The notes beneath the pieces are model-generated. The model saw only the letters and a program-made list of their open reading frames with translations. It did not search any database and was not told where the DNA came from. Positions 1 through 5,345 of a stretch of DNA of 13,003 nt are shown here, piece after piece. Each line of letters opens with the position of its first letter. Position 1 is the first letter of the stretch. The position numbers and the translations under genes are program-made. Source of the DNA: Methanomicrobiales archaeon (lineage in GTDB: Archaea; Halobacteriota; Methanomicrobia; Methanomicrobiales; Methanoculleaceae); the NCBI GenBank assembly GCA_012521035.1, contig JAAYND010000093.1, positions 1-13,003 of the forward strand, in the 5' to 3' direction.

Positions 1-314
1 GAATCCAGGCTGATTCCGGCGAAATCATCAGCAAATGCGTTGGCGTCTTTCACGCCGAACGCAGTCTGGACCTGGGCGAGCTCAAGGTCGCGCGCCGCAT
101 CACACATATAATCAAGGATATCGATCGAGAGCTCTCGCTTCTGTTTGGATTTGCGGAGCTGGTCCACGAGGAACGTCATCCTCTCGGGGGACTCCATACG
201 GAGTTTGGCGAGGCTCATAACGCACATATAGATCCGGGTCAGGTTCCTGTCCGTTCCGGTGATGGTGTCAAAGAAGTTCCGGAGAACCTGCGCCTGGTAG
301 ACCTCGCCGCTCAT
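1..314 (-). CDS. Hypothetical protein, N-terminal part (gene runs off the window start)
   Basis: An open reading frame on the minus strand starts at ATG 314-312 (MSGEVYQAQVLRNFF) and stays open to position 1, giving at least 104 residues with no stop. I do not recognise the family. The visible part looks soluble and mostly helical, rich in charged residues (for example LRKSKQKRELS around residue 60), with no signal peptide or membrane segment and no clear metal-binding or nucleotide-binding motif. The start is supported by a TATA box (338-346) about 25-30 bases upstream, which implies a leaderless or nearly leaderless transcript. The gene lies 69 bases downstream of the GTPase gene on the same strand but appears to have its own promoter. 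Coding is supported by the uninterrupted frame, the promoter position and codon choice like the neighbours. Function is unknown. Confidence 0.7.
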   Translation of the reverse strand, partial: MSGEVYQAQVLRNFFDTITGTDRNLTRIYMCVMSLAKLRMESPERMTFLVDQLRKSKQKRELSIDILDYMCDAARDLELAQVQTAFGVKDANAFADDFAGISLD

Positions 315-337
315 ACTGATCGGATATCTTGCAGCCC

Positions 338-346
338 TATATAAAA
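338..346 (-). promoter_or_regulatory. TATA box of the gene at 1-314
   Basis: The minus strand reads TTTTATATA here, an A/T island in a G/C-rich context. Its centre is about 28 bases upstream of the ATG at 314. An archaeal TATA box lies about 26 bases before the transcription start, so transcription should begin at or within a few bases of the start codon. Confidence 0.6.
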
Positions 347-383
347 CCCTGCCGGTTTATTCCTCGCACCTCGGGGTTCCAGC

Positions 384-1553
384 TCACTTTCGGACGCTCA
401 CGATCTTGATGATATCACCGTTCTTCAGCTCAAGGGTATCTTTGATCCGCATACCGATCTTCGCATCGACGGCGTAGAGGAACCCTTCGCCGATATCGGT
501 GTGGACCTGGTAGGCGAGATCGCGTGGTGTCGACCCGCGCCTCATAAGGAGCGCATCGGGGAGCATCCGGCCCTTGCTGTCGGTGAGCTTGTTCTCATCC
601 TCGACCGGGTACACGACGATCATATCGAGGAGATCAAATATCGCTGTATCAAGCGCTTCCTGGACGCCGGTCCCTCCGAACACCTGCATGAACTCCGCGA
701 CCTTCTGGAGGCCGGCCTGCTGCGCGGGATTGAGGCCGGCCCCGGGGTTGATCACAAAGCCCTGGTCGCCGGGGAGGTAGGTGATGAACTTCCCTTCAGC
801 GGCCATCCGGAGCGCAAGCTCCCCCGCCGCGCTTGCAAATATGACGTCATGCTCCATGAGGCGGTCAAGGCACTTCTCCGGCGCCTGGTCGGCCTTGTTC
901 CCGACGATCAACATCGGTTTGCTGCGCACCATGAGCTCCCGGCAGAACTGGATCAGGTCATCCTCCCCGGCGGTGCGGAGGTCAACCCCAGCCGCGTCAG
1001 CAGCATCACGGACGTTCTCAAGCGTCACGCCGAGACCTGCGAAGACATCGGCTATAGCCGCTGCGAGGGAGAACTCCCGCGCCTGGGCCTGCCGCAGGAG
1101 CTTTGCCCAGTGTCGTGAGAGGATGCCGTACATCCACATCGATATCTCATACTGGAGGAACTCGATATCCCGTACGGGGTCGTGCGACCCGATATCGATC
1201 GGGTTTCCCTCGACGTCCGTCGCTCCGCTCGCATCGACGACCTGGAGGATCGCGTCCGCCTGCCGGAGGTTATCGAGGAACTGGTTTCCAAGTCCCCTCC
1301 CCATATGGGCCTCGGGGACGAGACCTGCGACATCGATCAACCCGACGGGGATGAACCGGACACCGTCCCGGCAGTTCCCGCATGACTCGCCCCTCTCCTG
1401 ACAGGGGCAGGTGGTCCTGACGTACGCAACACCGTGGTTGGCATCGATCGTCGTAAACGGATAATTGGCGATCTCTGCCTGGGCCAGGGTCGCCGCCCTG
1501 AAAAACGTTGATTTTCCTGAGTTAGGTTTTCCTGCAATAGCCAGTGTGATCAT
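384..1553 (-). CDS. YchF/Obg-family GTPase with C-terminal TGS domain (archaeal type)
   Basis: This is a translation-factor-class P-loop GTPase of 389 residues, a normal length for the archaeal family. Visible motifs are the G1 P-loop GKPNSGKS (8-15), G3 DVAG (74-77), G4 NKAD (219-222) and a G5-like ASAAGE near 256. The C-terminal ~75 residues (VYPVEDENKLTDSKG to the end) form a TGS domain, a small RNA/ribosome-associated beta-grasp fold. Bacterial YchF and eukaryotic OLA1 carry a degenerate G4 (NxxE) and prefer ATP; NKAD here predicts GTP, so the common label 'redox-regulated ATPase YchF' would mislead. A four-cysteine cluster (C49, C51, C58, C61) sits in the switch region between G1 and G3. 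The start ATG is preceded by AGGAG (complement of 1561-1565) at 7 bases, so the transcript has a leader. The exact cellular role of the archaeal family is not settled; ribosome association is inferred from the family. Confidence 0.93.
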   Translation of the reverse strand: MITLAIAGKPNSGKSTFFRAATLAQAEIANYPFTTIDANHGVAYVRTTCPCQERGESCGNCRDGVRFIPVGLIDVAGLVPEAHMGRGLGNQFLDNLRQADAILQVVDASGATDVEGNPIDIGSHDPVRDIEFLQYEISMWMYGILSRHWAKLLRQAQAREFSLAAAIADVFAGLGVTLENVRDAADAAGVDLRTAGEDDLIQFCRELMVRSKPMLIVGNKADQAPEKCLDRLMEHDVIFASAAGELALRMAAEGKFITYLPGDQGFVINPGAGLNPAQQAGLQKVAEFMQVFGGTGVQEALDTAIFDLLDMIVVYPVEDENKLTDSKGRMLPDALLMRRGSTPRDLAYQVHTDIGEGFLYAVDAKIGMRIKDTLELKNGDIIKIVSVRK

Positions 1554-1611
1554 GGAACAACTCCTGGTAACAGCGCACCGTGCGGTTCTGGAGTAGTGTT
1601 AGGCCATGCAC

Positions 1612-1620
1612 CATTTATCA
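1612..1620. promoter_or_regulatory. Possible shared TATA-like element between divergent genes
   Basis: The only A/T-rich TATA-like stretch in the 117-base divergent gap is CATTTATCA (minus strand TGATAAATG). It lies about 60 bases before the GTPase start and about 50 bases before the 1671 start. Both genes have Shine-Dalgarno sequences downstream of it, so leadered transcripts in both directions are plausible. Which strand it serves cannot be told from the sequence. Confidence 0.3.
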
Positions 1621-1670
1621 TCTTCTTTCCTGGCGCGGGATTCAATTAGGAGTGAAAACAATATGATCGC

Positions 1671-2261
1671 ATGGCCTTTGTAACCAGAAATACCTATTAC
1701 TTCGATGCCCCTGGCGCGGGGAACACCCCTGATGCCGCCCGGTTCGCCGTCGAGCGCGCCCGGGATCTCGGCATCAAGACGATCGTGGTCGCGAGCACAA
1801 GCGGCCGGACGGCGCTCGCTTTCCTGGATGCAATGAAGGGAACAGACCTTGAGCTGATCGTCGTCACCCACGTTGTCGGCTTCTCAAAGCCAGGTGAGTG
1901 GGAGTTTGAGGAAGAGGCGGCAGCGACCCTCCGGGCGGCGGGGGCGAAGATCGTCACCGGGACACACGCCCTCTCAGGGCTCGAGCGTGCGATCACCCGC
2001 TCGCCGAAACTCGGCGGGAGCTCCCGGACTGAGGCGATCGCCGAGGCACTCCGGCGCGTCGTCGCGATAGGCCTGAAGGTCGCGGTGGAGTGTACCCTCA
2101 TCGCGGCAGATCAGGGTGCGATCGGCGTCGACGAAGAGGTGATCGCGGCGGGTGGCACCGCGACCGGCGCAGATACCGTATGTGTCATCCGGCCGGCGCA
2201 TACCGCGTCGTTCTTTGACCTCCAGGTGCGCGAGATCGTCGCCATGCCAAGGAACCGGTGA
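1671..2261 (+). CDS. Stand-alone pyruvate kinase C-terminal (alpha/beta) domain protein, PykA-like
   Basis: This 196-residue protein resembles only the C-terminal allosteric domain of pyruvate kinase, with no catalytic barrel. The line VVASTSGRTAL (residues 39-49) matches the conserved S/T-SG-x-TA strand-loop that binds a phosphate group in pyruvate kinase. A second Rossmann-like half follows (LIVVTHVVGFS, then AAGAKIVTGTH). Such free-standing proteins are widespread in archaea and have no established function; a phosphorylated small-molecule ligand is an inference. An in-frame TGA at 1653-1655 rules out a start further upstream, so ATG 1671 is used. The best ribosome-binding site, AGGAGTG at 1648-1654, is 18 bases away and better placed for another ATG at 1663 (see findings). 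The stop overlaps the next gene's GTG start by 4 bases, so the two genes are probably translated together. Confidence 0.85.
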   Translation: MAFVTRNTYYFDAPGAGNTPDAARFAVERARDLGIKTIVVASTSGRTALAFLDAMKGTDLELIVVTHVVGFSKPGEWEFEEEAAATLRAAGAKIVTGTHALSGLERAITRSPKLGGSSRTEAIAEALRRVVAIGLKVAVECTLIAADQGAIGVDEEVIAAGGTATGADTVCVIRPAHTASFFDLQVREIVAMPRNR

Positions 2262-3094
2262 GTATGGCGATCGGATCGCTCAAAGAGGCTCTCGGACTCC
2301 TCCGCCACCCCATCACCTGGTCAGTCGGGCTCATCGCGGGCGGCTTCATCTTCGCAGGCGCAGCAATCGCTATACTGGGTGAGGTGTTCTACTCAGAACC
2401 CCTGGCGCTCCTGCTCTCTCTCGTGGTGCCGTTCTTCGCCGGCGGAATATACGGCGCGGTCAGGAGCGGGACGTTCTCTGTGGACGTCTTCGTGGAGTCG
2501 GGGAAGACCTACTACTTCAAGATCCTCCTCCCGGGGCTCGTCATATTCTTTGCGACCCTCCTGACGATCTTCCTGCTCGCAATCCCGCTCACACTCCTCG
2601 GTGCCGGTGCCGCCACCAGTGTAGCGCCGCTCACCTTCGGGGTGCTCATATCGATAGTCTTCTTTACGTTCTTCTACGACACCGTGGCGGTATTCGAAGA
2701 GACGAACGTCTTTGAGTCGATACGGCGGAGCATCGAGTTTGTCATGAATAACCTCGGCCGGACCCTCCTCTTCTACCTGGTAAACTTCTTCGTCTTCATA
2801 GTCCTCTGGTTCGCCGGCTCCTTCGCCTGGACCATACTGCTTGCAGATAAACTTGAGGCGCTCACCAGTATGGATCCTGCTGATATTCAGGGCCTGATGC
2901 CACAGGATATCCTCGCGCTCGTCGGAACGGATGGACTATGGGTTATCGCAGGCGTCACGGCGGTGGTGGTTGTACTCTTCTCAGCGTTCATGTACGCCTA
3001 TAAGGTGAGTTTCTTCCAGAACCACTCTGCTGCGGGCAGCACGCGCATACCGCAGGGCGTGTACGACGAGAAGGGCCGGTGGTATAAGTACTGA
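2258..3094 (+). CDS. Six-helix integral membrane protein, function unknown
   Basis: This is a hydrophobic protein of 278 residues with about six membrane segments near residues 21-41, 47-68, 87-115, 121-142, 168-196 and 226-249. Two soluble parts stand out: an amphipathic stretch around 144-166 (FEETNVFESIRRSIEFVMNN) and the C-terminal tail from 250 (YKVSFFQNHS to YDEKGRWYKY). The layout resembles uncharacterised euryarchaeal membrane proteins (I think DUF7847-like, uncertain), including the YAYKVSFF motif that closes the last helix. No transporter, protease or enzyme motif is visible. The start may be GTG 2258, overlapping the previous stop as GTGA, or ATG 2264, which lies 10 bases after AAGGA. 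The pairing with the pyruvate-kinase-domain protein suggests a shared role, perhaps membrane-associated sensing, but this is speculative. A hairpin-plus-T-tract terminator follows directly. Confidence 0.85.
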   Translation: MSMAIGSLKEALGLLRHPITWSVGLIAGGFIFAGAAIAILGEVFYSEPLALLLSLVVPFFAGGIYGAVRSGTFSVDVFVESGKTYYFKILLPGLVIFFATLLTIFLLAIPLTLLGAGAATSVAPLTFGVLISIVFFTFFYDTVAVFEETNVFESIRRSIEFVMNNLGRTLLFYLVNFFVFIVLWFAGSFAWTILLADKLEALTSMDPADIQGLMPQDILALVGTDGLWVIAGVTAVVVVLFSAFMYAYKVSFFQNHSAAGSTRIPQGVYDEKGRWYKY

Positions 3095-3100
3095 ACCGGT

Positions 3101-3136
3101 GAGGGGGCCCGGGGGGAGCCCCTCGCTTATTTTTTT
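3101..3136 (+). terminator. Hairpin and T-tract terminator after the membrane-protein gene
   Basis: GAGGGG (3101-3106) pairs with CCCCTC (3119-3124) across a 12-base G/C-rich loop. A run of seven T residues follows at 3130-3136, with a second T run about 12 bases later. It begins 7 bases after the stop codon. Archaeal termination depends mainly on the T-tracts, and both are present. Confidence 0.65.
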
Positions 3137-3278
3137 GACGGGTTGTTCTTTTTGTGTGGGTAGAGTGCGCCAGGGTTGGGGCGGTGGAGGCGGGTGTATA
3201 GGATGGTGCCGGCGAAATGCACATTCAGGATCGGCACCCCGGCCGCACCCTCCCCGGCCCCTCCCCCGGTGATATCCC

Positions 3279-3614
3279 CACGGTCCGGTGTACGGGATGA
3301 TGCCGGCGAAAGAGCATACTCGGGGCCGGCATCCCGGGCCGGCCTTTCCGGAGATATCGCGACTACTGCCCCTTTCCTTTGGGGCGGGGGAGGAGCGCCG
3401 AAGGCGCGGGCGGGGTGGAGGAGATAGGAGAATAGTGCATGACGAGATACCAGGGAGAGATAAAATCAGGGCCGGCAGCCCGGGTTTGCGCCCCTCCCGG
3501 GCTCTTGCCACGAGAACCCCCGCTCCTGCGCGGGAGCCCAGTGGGGGGCCCGTATGGTTCTCTTTGCCGGGGAGGGAGTTCCCTCCCCGGCCCCCTCCCC
3601 CTGGCGATTGCCAC
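3279..3614. repeat. Tandem repeat unit, first full copy (336 bases)
   Basis: This copy runs from CACGGTCCGGTGTACGGG to the next anchor. It contains the GCGCC/GGCGC hairpin at 3395-3407, and near 3566-3590 a perfect 11-base-pair dyad (CCGGGGAGGGA, two-base loop, TCCCTCCCCGG). It carries roughly 30 bases around 3425-3470 (TAGTGCATGACGAGATACC and flanks) that the next copy lacks. Confidence 0.8.
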
Positions 3615-3919
3615 CACGGTCCGGTGCATGGGATGATGCCGGCGAAAGAACATACTCGGGGTCGCCTCCCCGGGCCGGCCATTCCGGAGATATCGCGACT
3701 ACTGCCCCCGCCCCGGGGCGGGGGAGGAGCGCCGAAGGCGCGGGTGGGGTGGGGGTGAGAGGAGAGCGGTGTATAGAGTGCCTTCCCGGGCTTGCGCCCT
3801 TCCCGGGCTCTCTCCGCGAGAACCCCCGCTCCTGCGCGGGAGCCCAGTGGAGGGGCCAGTATGGCTCTCTTTGCCGGGGAGGGGGTTCCCTCCCCGAGCC
3901 CCTCCCCGGGTGATATCCC
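3615..3919. repeat. Tandem repeat unit, second full copy (305 bases)
   Basis: Most blocks of the first copy recur in the same order with scattered substitutions. These include the hairpin at 3729-3741, the block CGAGAACCCC at 3817 (first copy 3511) and the GGGGAGGG/CCCTCCCC dyad near 3876-3898, here with one arm changed. The variable segment is shorter. The final partial copy starts at 3920 and fades within about 50 bases, next to the stop codon of the minus-strand gene at 3985. Confidence 0.8.
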
Positions 3920-3984
3920 CACGGTCCGGCGCATGGGATGATGCCGGCGAAAGGCACAATCGAGGTCGCCCTCTCCTGCCCCCC

Positions 3985-5181
3985 TCATCCCACGAGATAC
4001 AGAGCCATCCCCGAGACCCCGCCGACGAGCGTGGCCACCAGGTTCGTGCCGGAGTTCCCGATCTTTCCGTTGTTCTCCAGTGTCGCCCCCACGAGGCTAT
4101 CGACATTTGTGCCGACGAAGCCCGCGAAGACCGTGGCGACGGCCATCCAGGGGTCCGCGACGCCCATCCCCCACGCGATGCCGGCGACGGCGGCCGACGC
4201 TATAATGGCCGCCACCTCCCCCCGGAGTGTCACCCCGCCGTTCGTCCCCCGGGGCACCGGCCGGAGCGTCGTGATCAGGTAGGGGGTCTTTCCGGTGACC
4301 CCGATCTCGCTTGCGACCGTATCCGCGGCGGCGGAGGCGACGCTCCCCATGAAGAGCGCCACGAAGGCCGGTTGACCCGTCACGCCGTAGAGGATGGCGG
4401 CCGCTGTCGCCACGAGGCCGTTCGCAAAGACGTTGAAGTAGCCGCGCACACCCCCGTGCTCCTGTGCGACGCCGAGCGTCCTCTTGTCCCCGTAGCGGTA
4501 CCGGGTAGCCCCGGCGCCGATGATGAAGAAGGTGAGCATGATCAGGAACCACCGGACATCCGCAAAGACGATGAGGATGATCCCGATCATCGCCCCCGAG
4601 AAGAGGCCGCTGATATCGGCCACCCGGAGCCGGTAGGAGGTGTAGCCAAACCCGAACGCTATGATCGCCGCGGCGGCGAGGATGGAGAGGTCGACCTGGA
4701 AGTTGATCTCTTCAAAGAGGAACATCGTCATCGCCACACCGAGCGCCTCGATCATCAGGGCATCATCCCGCCCACGGAGGATCGCCCGGAGTAGCACCGC
4801 GGCGACGACGCCCATAACGACGACGAGCGGTGCACTATACCCGAGGTAGAACATGACCGCAAGCGAGACCGCTATAGCGGCGACCAGGTGATAGAGGTAT
4901 GATGCCGGCTCTCCTCCGGTGATGCGGAACGCGAGCTCCCCGATAACGACGATACCGAGCGCGCAGGTGAAGACGAACATCGAGAGCCAGCCAAATCCGT
5001 AGAGAGCGGCCAGCGCGATGATCGAGAGCGACACAAACCGGGTATCGCGGATGAGGAAGAGGACGAGCGAGAATAGTATCAGGAGACCGGAGAGCAGCCA
5101 TGCCGGCTGGAGCAGGGGAGCAAGACCTATGAAGGCGAGAGTGAGCGCTGATGCCAGAACCAGCCCCGGCGGCTTTATCAT
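3985..5181 (-). CDS. DUF92 family integral membrane protein (VTE6-like)
   Basis: This 398-residue multi-pass membrane protein carries the DUF92 (TIGR00297-type) signature in its second half. The signature residues are ADTVASEIG (286-294), PRGTNGGVTLRG (310-321) and GATLENNGKIGNSGTN (365-380). The first ~160 residues are an extra set of hydrophobic segments of unknown role. The best-studied DUF92 member, plant and cyanobacterial VTE6, is a phytyl-phosphate kinase. In archaea the substrate is unknown; a polyprenyl-phosphate or other lipid-phosphate substrate is an inference only. The ATG at 5181 is the only start that keeps the hydrophobic N-terminus intact; an AGGA lies immediately upstream, too close to be a standard ribosome-binding site. 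A weak TATA-like CATAAAG lies near 5213-5220 on the minus strand. The gene is divergent from valS and ends at the edge of the tandem repeat array. Confidence 0.85.
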   Translation of the reverse strand: MIKPPGLVLASALTLAFIGLAPLLQPAWLLSGLLILFSLVLFLIRDTRFVSLSIIALAALYGFGWLSMFVFTCALGIVVIGELAFRITGGEPASYLYHLVAAIAVSLAVMFYLGYSAPLVVVMGVVAAVLLRAILRGRDDALMIEALGVAMTMFLFEEINFQVDLSILAAAAIIAFGFGYTSYRLRVADISGLFSGAMIGIILIVFADVRWFLIMLTFFIIGAGATRYRYGDKRTLGVAQEHGGVRGYFNVFANGLVATAAAILYGVTGQPAFVALFMGSVASAAADTVASEIGVTGKTPYLITTLRPVPRGTNGGVTLRGEVAAIIASAAVAGIAWGMGVADPWMAVATVFAGFVGTNVDSLVGATLENNGKIGNSGTNLVATLVGGVSGMALYLVG

Positions 5182-5227
5182 TCCTACATCTTTGGTACTA
5201 CAGGGAAAAAAGCCTTTATGGTCACCG

Positions 5228-5267
5228 CTGCCCCGACCACCGGAAGACCGGGGCAGGTTCCGGAACC
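5228..5267. repeat. Two adjacent inverted repeats in the DUF92/valS divergent region
   Basis: CTGCCCCG (5228-5235) pairs with CGGGGCAG (5249-5256), an eight-base-pair stem with a 13-base loop. The perfect 12-base palindrome GGTTCCGGAACC (5256-5267) follows immediately, sharing one base. Both lie upstream of the valS TATA box, so they are more likely a protein-binding or structured upstream element than part of the valS leader. Confidence 0.6.
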
Positions 5268-5305
5268 AGAAGGGCGGATCCCCGCGAGGGAAAGCCCGTG
5301 TCGAT

Positions 5306-5315
5306 CAATATATTT
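5306..5315 (+). promoter_or_regulatory. TATA box of valS
   Basis: CAATATATTT stands out in a G/C-rich region, centred about 35 bases before ATG 5346. Transcription would begin near 5336-5338, giving a leader of only about 8-10 bases. This promoter position also argues that the open frame upstream of 5346 is not translated. Confidence 0.65.
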
Positions 5316-5345
5316 CACTGGAAAGAGAGAGATAATACGCTGAAA

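Larger units (their letters stand above)
3193..3970. repeat. Imperfect G/C-rich tandem repeat array filling a convergent intergenic region
   Basis: The whole 3095-3984 gap lies between two converging genes and contains no gene I can support. From about 3193 it is built from copies of one unit. The core GGGATGATGCCGGCGAAA appears near 3294, 3630 and 3935, and a variant with GGTGCCGGCGAAA lies near 3204. The anchor CACGGTCCGG occurs at 3279, 3615 and 3920, so the spacings are 336 and 305 bases. The difference comes mainly from a variable segment after the G-rich block. Each full unit contains, in order: the core; a CCGGAGATATCGCGACTACTG block; a G-rich block with the hairpin GCGCCGAAGGCGC; a CCCGGG-flanked hairpin; GCTCCTGCGCGGGAGC; and a GGGGAGGG/CCCTCCCC dyad. 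The first and last copies are truncated. Spacing that is not a multiple of three argues against a protein. Confidence 0.85.

Noticed and set aside
501..1118. 205-residue plus-strand open frame opposite the GTPase gene
   Set aside because: It is the antisense shadow of a clear GTPase coding sequence with conserved motifs on the minus strand.
3288..3758. 156-residue plus-strand open frame in the repeat array
   Set aside because: Low-complexity Pro/Arg/Gly composition, no family resemblance, and no ribosome-binding site or promoter. It is an effect of high G+C.
3193..3970. CRISPR array
   Set aside because: Units are about 305-336 bases long and homologous along most of their length. There are no short identical repeats with unique spacers and no cas genes.
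2981..3988. 335-residue Pro/Gly/Arg-rich open frame on the minus strand across the repeat array
   Set aside because: The same repeat is read in two different frames within it (RRHHPM in one copy, AGIIPC in another) because the second spacing, 305, is not a multiple of three. It also overlaps the end of the membrane-protein gene and the DUF92 stop. Open frames are expected by chance in such G/C-rich DNA.
5151..5345. 65-codon N-terminal extension of valyl-tRNA synthetase
   Set aside because: It lies upstream of the TATA box, overlaps the divergent DUF92 start, and does not resemble synthetase sequence; ATG 5346 fits better.
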